A DNA stretch of 64,000 nucleotides from Promerops cafer. Lineage: Eukaryota; Chordata; Aves; Passeriformes; Nectariniidae. Shown here one piece after another: positions 1-12,400 of this stretch. The stretch covers positions 2,378,494 through 2,442,493 of the forward strand of contig VZSE01008388.1 of the NCBI GenBank assembly GCA_013398275.1. Reading direction: 5' to 3'. Position numbers and translations under genes: made by a program. The number at the start of each line of letters is the position of its first letter. The stretch's first letter is position 1. A model generated the notes under the pieces. It did no database searches. It was not told the DNA's origin and saw only the letters and a list, made by a program, of their open reading frames with translations.

Positions 1-1804
1 GTGCTGAGGAACAACCACGCCCTGATACTTGGGAATGGGATCCCCAGATGGAATAAGTGGGTCATCTCCATTACAGCATTCCATCATGCAATTTCCACCT
101 ATACAGAAGCACCAAGCTGAAGAGAAGAGAAAAATGGCAGTCCTAGTGGGAATGTGGTATTAAAAGAGGAACTCCACCAAGCCCTGGCTCTACTCTGTGT
201 GCCAAGCTACAAGGCAGGACAATGTCAGCTGACTTACCTGTCTCCACGCTGCTGACCTTCATGACTCCTGCTCCGTGTCCACCATGCAGCCAGGCATTAG
301 ACTGGGAGCAGGCAGGTTGTGCCATCAGCCCAAATGCAACTAACCTGCAAGGGAAGGAAGAACGTGCTTTAAATATTAAATAGTGCATAGCCATGAAGCA
401 CTTCTGAAAAATTTCAGCTTGGGTATACAAACGCACGTAACTGCTAATCAGTGGATGATCTCCCAAGTGGTAGTTTGTGTCAACAGAGTGGATTAAATGC
501 TTGTGCACACAGTGCAAGGCAAAACCATCCCCAGAGCTCTGCTCCTCAGATGGGCTTCCTCCTGCTGTTTCTGACTTGACATAGACAGTTTTCTCAACTC
601 CCAAACTATGTACCTTTTCCCTTAGTGCCTTGAGATGCTAAGTTATTGAAGGATTTAATTTCAAATATTAGCACTACACAAGGGCAAGAATTTTCTGGAA
701 GGTGGCTCACATATACAAAAGAAAAAATTGGGTTCTTTGGCTATAATGGGGTGGTTCTCCAGTTGCTGGGCAATTCAAAGCATCTGACATGCTTCTCATG
801 GCACAGTGGTAGTATGAACTCTCTTTATGCCACAAAAGCCCGTACCTTATAAAAGAAATCAAAGTGATCTAAGTGATGGGAATAATCCATCTGGAGGATT
901 GGTGGAGGTAATACACATCCCCAGGTGATCCAAGTGTCTGAAACCCTGGTCACTCCAACTTCTTCCATGATATATAACCAGAACATCAGGACATGGATTT
1001 GAAAGTGTCTCTTGACTGTCTTGGCTCCAGGTGGACAGCCTAGGTCAGGTCAAGCAGTGAGATACTACTTTGCACCAGGTCAGAAGTTACCTGCTTGGGA
1101 TAGAAATACACTTTGCAATAACCTGAACAGTTTGAGCTACTATTTGATCAAGAAGTGCCACAGCAATGGTGTTTTCCACTGGAAAGCTCCAGTTTATTGA
1201 AATCCAGAGTGTGTAGCAATAAAAGCTGACTTCAGTGATGGGAAAAAAAATATGTGCAAGAACATACATTTGTAGGGAAGGAAAAGTTCCTAGACTGTCA
1301 AAACCACAATTTGTGGCTTTCAGTTTGCAGCAGCTTTCCATTCTTGAAATGTTAGTTAATTCATACATAGAAGAAGAAAAAAAAGGCCTTGAAAGCTGTA
1401 AAGGTTGAAGAGGCTGCTTGAATAGAGGTCTGTAGTCTTGGAGCTGTTGGAGAGGCACTCTTGCTGCACAAGAGCCAGGCTGTCTGTCAGGAGAACAATA
1501 GCTCCCAGCTCCTCAGAGGAGTGCCCAGGCAGGCTTCTCAGCCCTAGAGTGGTAGCCAGCAGCTGGCTAAGAGCACCCTGTCCAAAGGGCCATTTGGCAG
1601 TGAAAGGACACGTTGCCACTGGACGAAGAGAAAGACACTGTGACTCCCTCTCCCTGCTGCTTTCCCCTCTCAAGCCACAGCTGGATCCATCCCTCTCCCT
1701 CTCAGGCTGGGGAGGGAAGGAGAGAGGGGAAGATCTGCCAGCAAGGAGGGCCGGGTGATAGCAGTCTGTTTGTAACCCTCGATAAATGCCAGAGTGCAGC
1801 CAGC
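1..1804. other. Non-coding sequence without recognised features
   Basis: Only short frames occur on both strands, none resembling a known family. A CT/GA-rich stretch lies at about 1640-1735. I see no repeat or RNA gene. Confidence 0.6.
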
Positions 1805-2045
1805 GTGAAATGAAGAAATATTGCTTCTGGTAAATATTTATTTTATATCAGAAATTAGCATACCAAATGTAATTAAAAACAAATTTATGTGCACGTCCCT
1901 CCCCCCCTCCCAAGTCTGTCAAATTACAGCTTAGAATAACTAGTCATAAAGAATGCAGCCTAATTAGCAAGCATCCCAGCCTACTGCTGCTGTTTGATAA
2001 TTACCATACAATGAGCTTCTGAAATAAGGATTTCATTCCTCCTCT
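1805..2045. promoter_or_regulatory. Enhancer-like AT-rich block
   Basis: About 240 bases with AAATATTTATTTTATAT, TGTAATTAAAAAC, CTAATTAG at 1960-1967 and TGATAATTACC-type motifs, broken only by a C-rich run near 1900. No coding frame. It resembles a conserved non-coding element by composition. Confidence 0.33.
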
Positions 2046-3949
2046 CTGCCCTCCTCCAGACGGAACCAGCACCTTTCTGTTGGTGAATACCTGAGTGCCT
2101 ACATGCCAGAGCCAGCATCAAAATCCCTCGCTTTGCTGAGCTGGGGACAAGTGAGTGACACCTGTCAGCAGAGGCACCCCCGTCGTGTGGGGCAGCTTTT
2201 GCAAGGCAGGCACTGGGGTGTCACCTGCAAACCTCAGTTCCTTGTCCAGGCACCCGGGGGCTTGCCTAAGGTGACAAGAGTGATGGGATGGGAGGGCTTG
2301 GATGAAGGGACACTGAAGAGAGGCATTGGGAAGAGCAATTAGAAAGGTCTCAAGACAAAGAGGAAAGCGGTTAATCCCGATCTGGCGAGCGGCTGCTTAA
2401 TTGCTTATCCCGGGGCTGCTCAGGGAGTGCCTGCGTGCAGTGAGCCTGTTGCCTCCGTTCACCAAGGCATGCATGAGATAAAAACCAGTTTTAAAGAGGG
2501 CTTGCAAGTCTTAAATCCCCCAGAAATGACCGGTTAGTGGCAGGGAAAAAAAAAAAAAAGAACCAAATGGTGCCTTGTGGAAGACAGCCTTTTTGCTACA
2601 GTAAAACTAAGGCTACCTTCCCCAGCCCTGCACAGGTTGACCTGTGGAGAGGGGCTGCTGGCTCCTGGGGACCCGAGTTTTGGGAACGTGTGTAGCTCAT
2701 GCTCTCCTGTGATTTTTTACTCCCAGTGATCCCTGCATCTTGTGCTCATGTGCATCCCTGTCTCACTCTGGCCCCTTCCTTGCGGATCCATTCTCCCCCC
2801 CACAAGCATCCATGGGCTCCCAGGGGCAGGGTGGATGGGGGACAGTCCCTGAGGCAGGTCCTCAGGAGACTGCCTGCCTCAGTCTGCTTGTCTCTGAGCC
2901 CCTTGCTCCCCTTCTCCCTAGGGCAGAGGACACGGTGCTTTTAGGATCTGCTTTGTCTGACTTAGTTGAAACACTGACCTTCATATGAGACAAATGATGT
3001 CATGGAAGAGTCTGTTTTCCTCACCTGACCAAGCAGAGACCACAGGGTTACTTGGCTGAGATAAGAAAAACAACAGTGAAATGAATCCTGTCCTGAGATC
3101 TTGTTTTCCCACAAGTAGAGGCTAACCAAGACAAAGCAGAGGAGGGGGCAGATAGTATCAAAGAACAACAGAATTAACTCTAATGGGAAGCATTTCCCAA
3201 GAGGCTTTTTGAAAGACGCTTTTCATCAGCACACAAGAGAGGCATTGGCTTTGTCTGCCTTTGTCTGGGATACTTTACCAAGAGGAATGAGGGCACAAAG
3301 AAATGAGATTTTGGAGAGAACCACAGCCGAAAGGGTCACGCTGGAGCTGAGTTCTCTGGAAATTCAGAACATTCATTGCTGGTGGTTTTGATAGCCTGGT
3401 TGAAAGGAGGAGGTGTAAGAGAACCAGAGGCTTTAGGGGGAAACCTTGTGCATGTCTGGGAAGGCCCTAGAGACTTCCGTTCAAGCCACCCACATCTCTA
3501 AGGGCAGAAGAACTGCATGGTCTTACTCACTGCTTCCATCCCAAGTGGGACCAGAGACGTTGGATCCCCTCATGGGTCGGGTCACTGGCTAGTGGGGCTC
3601 TTTGGGTGTGAGGAACACAAAAAGTGCCATACTGCTGCTGGGCTGAGACATGCTGGTAGCCTGAGGAAGGGCAGGAACAGAGGGAAAGGGACCTGGATGG
3701 CTTAGGAAAGCCTTCCTGAGACTCTGCAGTAGCCTGTGTCCCTGTGCTGACAGTGCTCCCAAATTTATGGAGACTCTCCTTCTCTTCCTGAAGAGGGCAG
3801 CTCCATGCTGACACTGCAAATGCAGCAGCCCCAGGCACTGGTTTCCTAATTGCTGTGCCTGGCAGGGTCCTCTTGGGAATCCAGCAAGGAGGGTTATTGA
3901 AGATAGAGAAGGCTGGCATTTCATTTAAGTCATTAGAGAATTCCTCAGG

Positions 3950-4165
3950 GAGCTGGAGGGAAGACAAAGTGAGAGGTATGGTGGGGGAGAGAGAGGGAGA
4001 GGAAGGAGAAGAGGAGAAAGGGAAGGAATGAAGGAAGGTGTGGGCAAAACAGGATGGAAATATGGTGAAGTGTCTGGAAAGTAAAAAAATAAGAAGGAAG
4101 AGTGGAGATGAAGAAGAGTGGGCAAGAGAGGTGGGGGGTGTGATGGAAGAAGAACTCCCCCATGT
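3950..4165 (+). repeat. Polypurine-rich tract
   Basis: The plus strand is almost all A and G for about 200 bases (GGGAGAGGAAGGAGAAGAGG-like), with no fixed period. Confidence 0.8.
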
Positions 4166-4254
4166 CAGAGGATGAGAAAAAAAGCCATGGTGCTTACCAA
4201 AGCAAGGAGCAGGAGCACTGCAAGTTTTTTCCCTGGTGTGTGCTCAGGTCCTGT

Positions 4255-4620
4255 GGCCACCTGCTTCTTTCACCCCTCTTCCTTCTCTTTTATCCTGCTC
4301 TTTGTGTCACCTTCCCAGTGTTTCTCTCCTCAGTTAGCGCTCTGCAGCCATCTCTGTCCCCTAAATCGGGCAGCATCAGGCAGATTTTTAACCTTGGAGG
4401 TTTTTATTTTAATTTCTAACAGCAGTGAGAGCAGCATGGTCTCATTCACTCTTTATTTTCCTTCTTTCTTTATTTTCTTTTTACCCCCTTTTTTCTTCTT
4501 TTCCATTTTTTTCCTTTTCGCTTTTCTTCCTTCCTGTTTTCTTTCCTTCTCTCCCCCTCTGCCTCTGTATGTCTCTCCCTGCTTTTGAACTCCTAAGGTC
4601 TTTTCCATCCCCTGCTTCCC
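4255..4620 (+). repeat. Polypyrimidine-rich tract
   Basis: The plus strand is strongly C/T-rich (CTTCTTTCTTTATTTTCTT-like), especially 4440-4580. With the purine tract just before it, the strand asymmetry flips sign within about 100 bases. The frames in both tracts are low-complexity and not genes. Confidence 0.8.
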
Positions 4621-7600
4621 TATCCTCAAAGGTGGGAAGCAGGCAGCTGCTTGCAGAGCAAGGAAAGGAGCTGACCAGCAGTGGAGTGAGCTTAGCATCA
4701 CAGGCTGTACTCTCATGAACTTCTAATTGGAAATAATTCGCTTGTTTTCTTTGGAAATACTTTCTCATGAAAAAAACCCCAACTCTTTCCTATACACATT
4801 CTTTGCAGGGGTAGCAGAATGTTCTTTCTCTCAAATATTATGCTTTGTAGATGGAGGAAAATCACAAATTTGTATAACAAATAGCTACTCTCTTGTCTTC
4901 CTCTATTTCCACATAGGGAAAAATTACATGCCTGAAAAAATGAAGTATTTTCATGGATTATTTTGAAGAAAGTAATCTTTTTTGTGGTTGTAGAGCAAAA
5001 GATAAAAAAAAGATATTTTTAATGAATTCTGCTGGCATTATGAATAGACAAAGCAAAATAACCTTACTGTAGCTATTTCACTGCTGTCTTTTAGCAGGGG
5101 AAACTGAGACATGCCCAGCTTTGTGGGCTGACTCAAAGGCAAGCTGTGAGTCTGTAGGAAAGTGAAGCATCATTCCTGGCTTGCAGGCAGTGCCACACTT
5201 GAAATAACTTCCCTGCTGGCCATGAATCCCATGCATCTTAGCAGCTCAACATCTCTGCGAAGCCCAGGATATAGAGGGAACCACAATTTTGCTTGCCCTG
5301 AGGGATGGGGGAATGGGAGAGGGGGTGGATTAAACTAGGCAGCTGTGCCTAGTTGCCTTACAAACAGTTACCTCCTTCCAGGCTAAATTGCACTGTGCTT
5401 TTTCCCCACCACACACAGTACATTTGACCTCACCTGCTCCAGCTGCGATCCACCCCAGTGCCAGCTGCACCCTTGTCCTCAGGGCAGTGAGCACACTGGT
5501 TGAGAGCTGTCCAACAAGGATGCTTCTGCAAATGAGGAGGCCAGGGAGGAATGGGAAGAAGATTTAATTGCTGAAGCTCAGTATGTTTTCCAGAGCTTGC
5601 AACACAGACTTCTTCAAATACGGGATGCGTCAAACCTAATTGCTCTCCAGGCTGGCCTGCTCCTTAATTAGAAAGTGTTTTAAAGCCCCATGTCAACTCC
5701 CTGCTGATAAAACTGCTTTGCAGAATGAAATGAGATCCAGCTGCTCCAGCACCTTGCAGCACTGCTAGGACAGAGGCAGGAACACAGGATGCCCACAGGG
5801 TTGTGGGGTTTAAGGGTGGCCTCTGCTTTTGGCAAACTCATCTTCCCTCAGCCTGTTCCCAAACAGAACAGGATAGATGTACTTCCACAGGATATATGTA
5901 CTTCCTGGGGATAGAAATTCTCGTACTAGAAATTCCAGTTCAGTGAGGACATGAGTGGTGGTCTTGGGTTCAGTCTTGAGGCTGGACAACAGGAGAGCAT
6001 CAAGGGGCAAGCAGGGGAGTTGCTCCCAGGCTTTCCCTGGCATGGAGATGCCACTGCATCAGCCCTCCTATCTGAGCTTGTCCAAACTGTTGCTGATCCA
6101 TGGGAGAAAGAGGAAGCAAATAATTTCCAGCACAGCTTCTACCTTCTGAATGTGCCCCCCTCCTCTGCCTTTCCCCAGTCTGCCATTGTCATTTCCCAGT
6201 TGGCCGGCTCCACAAACATCTTAATTTCATGCCTGCTTGTCAGGGCTGCTTTGCGAAACATCTGAATGACATTAGCACAGTTAAACAGTGTGACAGACTG
6301 AGGAGCAGCAGCCTCCTGTGATCTCCTATTCCAGATGGTTAAGTGACAAATCTCACTTCTGATATCTTAACTAGAGAGGTGCAGGAGGAAAACATCTCCA
6401 GGGAACACCAACACCCCACCCCCAGCTCTGAGCCTTTACTGGGACCAGGCAGTGGTTAATCCAGACAGAAGGAGACATGAAGCAGATGCCATGTTCTTCA
6501 GGGACCCTGGAAATATTTTCCCCTCCCTCTGACTTGTTACTGTCTCGTATCAATTATGTGCACAGCCATAAACAGCTCATCCATATCCAGGGCTTTTTCC
6601 TGCAAGTGACTTTCACCCAGAGACTCTTCTCATTGGGGTGATGCCCTATCACATTGCTTTCAGAGAGTATTTGCAGTCTCACAGGAATGCTCCAAGCCCC
6701 AAGCCATTGCAGGACATTTGGGAAATGAAACTGAATTCACAGCAGTAGTGAAAGAATAACATTGCTGGGGGTGAGTTTAGAGTCAAAATTTGGCGGTGTG
6801 GGTGTATGTGGGTGCGTGTGTAAGGGTAATGTAGCAGAGGCTCAGGGCCTGTAACCTGCTTGCATCTTAACTGCCTTGCTGGTTGCAGCTTTACTTTCCA
6901 GTGTAACCTCTCCTGGATCATATCTGGTTCCTGGACCTCTCATTAGTGTAAGAGTCTCCTACTACCATCACCTCTGGGAGTGATAGAAATCCACTGTTAT
7001 GACTAGTGCTGACAGGTTCAAACTCTGCTAGCAAGAAATGCTAGAAGTTTCTGGGTCAGCACAACAATCGCGTGTGTGAGTGTGTTTATGGGTTGCTATT
7101 CATACTGTTGGAATGCAGCTGATCGCAGCCTGAAGCACAGCAGCCGATTGGCAGGGCAGGAAGTGAAGCAAAATACTGTCAAACTGGGGCAGGGTACTTA
7201 GTGATCACCAACAGCTGGAGTTTTGTGCCTCCTCTGCAGCAGAGCAGTGTTACAACGCTTCCTTTTGTCCGTGTAATATAATGTAAATTCCCATCCTGGC
7301 TCAGGATCTGGATCCTGAGATGATGCTGTTCTTTCTCATGCTGCAGCAGCAAATGCGTTCTGGGTCTGCAGGCCACAAAATCTTCAACACACCAGGTCAA
7401 TATTGAGAGGCTATGTCCTCCTGTGCTCCCAGTTCTGTTCCCATTGCTATAGTTACAGCATCTGTGTTTGCTTCATAAATGCCCTTGCCTCCCCTAATCC
7501 CTGTTACCCCCAGCCTCTTTTCCCAAGCTCAGACACCTTAGGGGCAGAAACTCACAGAGCCTTTGCTGCCAGCCCACCTGGCTTGCTTTTGTCAATAACC

Positions 7601-9367
7601 TGGGCAGGGAGCTGAGCAGCTTTACTAGCCCCCAAACAGGGGAAAGTGTCCATCCTTGCTGCCCTGATACAGTCTCCCATCCCTGAAGAGAGGGCTCCCT
7701 GCCTCCTGGAGTGAGAAGCTGAAGTCTTTAGCAGTTGGTCTGGGCAGTGCGAATGCAAGACTACAGCTGATCAGAAAATAAAACCAGAGACTCTGGGGAG
7801 AGGAACTAAATCTGGCTTTTACTGATCTTACATAAAATAGCAGCAACCTGGTAGACAGATAATTGCTTTTGTAAAATGCTTGGATTTCAATGTAATGGTT
7901 GAAGGTTTCCTGGTGATGCCACATGAATAAATTTGGAGTCGATGTAGGTACTGCTTTTGTCTCAATGAGACGCTTACTTTTGGTGGCAGGTGACTCACAA
8001 TTGCAATTAATGCTCTGTTCTGTGCTTGCACTCAGCTGGTGCAGTTTGGACGCAGGTCTGACTTGCAGACTCCTGAGGAGTGCTCACAGGAGGCATCCAT
8101 CAGCATCCTAGTCTCTGCCTGCCTTCCTCCTGTTGTGATGGATCTGTTACTTCAGAAATATCCTTTGAGCCTCCTAGAAATAGAAATACATAGGAATTAG
8201 TATATGCTGTTGAAACCCTATCTTCTGCCCTCTGCAGATAGGAGGTTGGATCCAGACAGGATTACTCTGGATGGCTGAAACGATCCTCAGTCTGGTCCCA
8301 GAACAATGATAGGCAGAAAAATGAATGCAGGGGGACCAGATGTCTGAAACCTTGCCAGTGGAGAAACATTTCAAGTTGGACACTCAAAGAAGAAAGAAAA
8401 TGTTCAAGGGCCCAAGAAAGGTGACCTGGCCTGATTTAGTTCACTCAGTGTCTCTGGGTGTGAGGAATACCCTGCCCCAGCCTTGGCTGGGACATGGTGT
8501 TGCTCATTATCTCCAGCTCCTGCTTCCCCACCCCCCAGGGATCCTGGAGGAAAGTGACAAGCAGAACAAAATGGAACCTGTGGGACTCGGGAAGACAGCA
8601 GCAAAGTCCCCAGCCATGAGTAAACTGTGCCTTTCTCAGCGCTTTTAATCTCCTTATTATGGTAATGGGCTGATAACTGATTGTGTAGTTAAAATGGAAT
8701 TTGGCACCAGGGCTGCCGTTTCTCTGACTTCAGAGAGATTCTGCAGTAAACAACCTGGTAAAGAGCTATAAGAGCTGATGTTCTGCTTCAAACCTGTGCT
8801 AATGGGAATATGAAGAAGTGCAAGAGAATAAAGGGAAGCTGAATTTATGTGGATAGAGGCATCAAATGGCCCTGGATAAATAAAGCATTTCTTGGCCTAG
8901 AAAGTGGATGGTAAGAGAGGTCACCCTGTGGGTGGAGATGAAAAGGCACGGGAAAAGCGGGGGCTGTGCAAATAGAGAACTCTAGGGCCACTGCCTTCAG
9001 TGTACAGCATCTGCACAATCCTGCTGCCATGGCTGCACACGTAGCCTCAGCAGGCAACTGGCCAAGCTGACATTGGTGGTCCCATCATCCTCTTACCCCT
9101 GCAGGGACACATCACATTCTTCTGATGTGGCGCCCCTCTGTTAGTCCCCGCTGCTCACCAATTCTTTTTGCTACGTTTATTTTCTTTTTGTTCTGCTGTT
9201 TTATTAATTCATAGATGCCGATTTTGTATTGTCTGCTGTATTGCCTGCTATGAGATCTAGCATGAGCCAGCATTTTGGCTAAGCATTTGCCTTCCGTGGA
9301 TTTCCTTTGAATTTTCTAAACATTTCAGAACTTAACTCTATTGCTTTACATGATCTGACAGCTTTGC
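4621..9367. other. Intergenic sequence, mostly featureless
   Basis: Apart from the tentative ancient repeat at 5.1 kb, I see only chance frames. A near-duplicate motif pair (ATGTACTTCC) occurs at about 5877-5905, and a GT-rich run at 6790-6830. Confidence 0.6.
5090..5155 (+). repeat. Possible ancient MIR/L2-like remnant
   Basis: The segment AGGGGAAACTGAGACATGCC followed by a GACTCAAAGGCAAGCTGTGAG stretch resembles the core of ancient tetrapod MIR/L2-type repeats. It is very diverged, so this is a tentative call. Confidence 0.3.
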
Positions 9368-9455
9368 TCCTATCCTATCCTATCCTGTCCTGTCCTGTCC
9401 TGTCCTGTCCTATCCTGTCCTGTCCTGTCCTGTCCTGTCCTGTCCTGTCCTGTCC
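9368..9455 (+). repeat. (TCCTG)n pentanucleotide microsatellite
   Basis: Seventeen uninterrupted-length pentamers: three TATCC units, five TGTCC, one TATCC, then eight TGTCC. The open frame that runs through it is a product of the repeat and not a gene. Confidence 0.97.
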
Positions 9456-12400
9456 TTCTGCATATCCCACTGTTCAGTGTAAGACTTCCCAGCAAAGCAC
9501 AGACTAATGTCCATGGTCTGTGGTTTGTTCTTGTATATTCACTCCTGCCATTGATTTGTCATCAAGCTGTGTTTCTACTAAGCAGGAAAGGTATCTCTGT
9601 CATGGTCCCAGCAATTAAGTTGTAGAGGATAAGAAACACCAAAGTGACAGGGCTGTGAACCTATCTTTGTCTCCATCCCTACAAGCACATTTCTTCCACA
9701 TTACAGAAAAAGAAAGTGAAGAACCTCTTGGCACACACCCTTCTGAGACAGATGACAGCTGATAAGGCAGACTGCAAACCCCTCTGAACTGCTGGGCTTC
9801 TGGTACTTTTCTAGTTTCTCAATTCTGAGGAACTTCAGGTTGATGACCTGATGGCTGCAGGGAAAATCCTTGAGCAATCCTGCTAGGTTTACCCCAATGA
9901 AGATCTGTAGTCATGCTCTTACCAATTACTTTGCCCTCTCCATTCTCCCTTTGAAAAACAGAAAGGAAAAAACATCATTATGAGGATCTGCTTTTACTTT
10001 TTTTCTAAACTGACAGTCAAGTATATTGGGGGGGACAAAAGACCCATTGAATTTCAAGGTCTTGGGCAGCAGCTATTTCCTCCATTAAGCAAGCAGACAT
10101 GGGGAAATGAGGGAATGTGTATTGATTGATTTTACCAAGGTCCATTATAGGTTGTGTGGATTGAAATATCAATCTGACTTTGACATTAGGCAGGGAGGAA
10201 GCTGGACTCCTGAGAGGATGCTGTAATGAGAAGGCACAGGGCTGGGTTTTTTGGTGGGCTCAGCAAGAGGCGGACAAACAGCATCCCCAGGTGCCAAAAC
10301 TGAGGCTGTGTTCAGATGCTGCAGGGAGTCATGTAGTGCTCACAAGCAGCCTCCCAGCCCATCTTCTTCCACCTAGAGAGCCATGGATGGTGTAGCCATG
10401 GGGTGCGTGACCCCACCATGAGCACATAGGGATGGGATTGCCCTGGCTCCCCAGGCACACTCTGCCCATGTGCTAGCACTGAGAATGACACTTAACACGG
10501 CTCCTTCACAGGAGAAGCTTGGGGACTGCACTCAGCCTGTCCCTGAGTACTGGATGACTCTGGTGCTTGATAAAATAGCAGTATTTATGGAGGAGTCCAC
10601 TGGAACATACAGCCTGAAAGGTGCTTCTTAGGGAAAGTACTGGCTGTCTGGTATGATTAGCTGAGAATGCCACATGGAGGCTTTTATCCAGCTGCATGTA
10701 GCATCTTTGTGTAATGAGAGCAGGATCTGCAGGCCTGCAGAAACTCCTTGCTGGCCTTGCTCTGCAAGGGCTGGGAAGCAAGCAGGTCTGAGGGCATTAT
10801 ACTGTGATGCCCAACAGGGTTCATGGGCTAATGGATGTCTCACATTCACCTTTATTCTTGGCATGTGTAGAGTAAGGAGAATTCACAGTGTAAATAAGAG
10901 TGAGTTCGGCTCCTTTAGGCGAAGCACTACTGCAAATCAAGCTGTGCTGATGCACACAGCACATGCTAAGCTGTGGAACTCCGTGACACAAGAAATTAAT
11001 AGTGAGAATAACTTAACCAAGCTTATGACACACATAGACAGGCAAACCAGCATGTGTAGTAATACAATCTTTTGATCCACGGCATAAGATGGAATTTCTG
11101 TTCTAGCTGTTAGGTCTAGGGGGTTTTCCCAGCTGTTTTTTCAGCCTGCTGAACACATACATGTTTGCTATATGCATGCTATATGCATGCCTCTGTTTGC
11201 ACTATGTTTTTTAGCAGGGGATTAGAGAGGTAACAAATGTTTTTAATCTGCAGGATGCTGCTTGGCTGATGTACCCTGAGTCAGAAATGCAGCTCACAAG
11301 AGTCTGTGAGATTTCTTTCCTTCCCAGAGCTGTCAGTAAATCCAACAACACCATCCTACAGGTCAAGCCCCTTAACCAGCCTGGCTGTTGTTTCAGAGAA
11401 TTTGTGGCCTTCTTCAGTTCTGACAGTTGAAAGCATGCTCTACCCTTCTGCTAGGAGAATCTCCTTGTCCTTTATTGTGTATACCCCAGCTCCCTCATCC
11501 CAAACTTTGAACTTGTCAGACATTGTCCATCAACTTGGAACAAACAGACGCTGTTTCCTGCCTGCTCGGCTGCCTCCTTCATATCCCTGTCACTGTGGTT
11601 GCACACCAGATTCAAGGCAGTGTTCCCTGGTGTGAGCTGGGCTCTTGTCTTTTCCTTCCCCTCCACTACACATCATTTGTGTCCTTGTCACCTCTCTGAT
11701 ACCATGATGCCTTCTCGCCGTGCCTTCTCCCTGGCCTCTCCTCATTAGATGCCACTTCCAGCCGTCGCATTGGTCTCCTTCCCCTGACACAGTCCAAGGA
11801 GCAACCATTAGCATGAGACCTCCCCTCCTTGCAAGTCACAGGCAGACCCACTCCTTTTGGGCTTAGTGTCTAATTTCAGCATTACTTTTTCTTACAGCTA
11901 CTCTTCCCATAACGTCAGAAGTGTCCCTGCCCTGTCACAGACATTATTCTCTTGGCAGCAAGCAGATATTTTGCCATCATAAAAGCCAGGCTTCTCAGAA
12001 ACAGGCAACCTTTATTAGGCATTAGGGATGCTGTGATGTAGGCTCACTAGGCTAGGCTGGCATGGAAAAGCTTACACACACAACAGTTGGGGGTTCCTCC
12101 CCAGCCCTGCACTGAGCAGCAGAGGGGTCTCCCTTTCCTGCCTGGCACTGCTCTATGACTGTGCCTCCCAAGAAATTCCACACATGCACAGACCTGGACT
12201 AAAGCCTCTGGGAGCAGCTCCCTCATTTTCTTCCCAGTTCCCAAGGTGTAGGTGATCCCTGCAGACTCGCATGGGGATGACACTAATCCTGGTCCTTACC
12301 CAAAAGTTTTACTCTGTTTTTGTGTTTCAGAGAGGCATTTAAGTGCTGGGGAGAGCAGAGTGCAGCAGAGGTCTCCCCTAGCTCCTCTGGGAGAAAGATG

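Noticed and set aside
4118..4588. Frames rich in F, S, L and P or in K, E and G at 3.9-4.8 kb
   Set aside because: These are translations of the polypurine and polypyrimidine tracts.
9368..9455. CRISPR-like array
   Set aside because: The units are five bases with no spacers. The genome is avian and contains no such systems.
9307..9507. Open frame rich in SCPVLSCPIL repeats
   Set aside because: It is the translation of the (TCCTG)n microsatellite.
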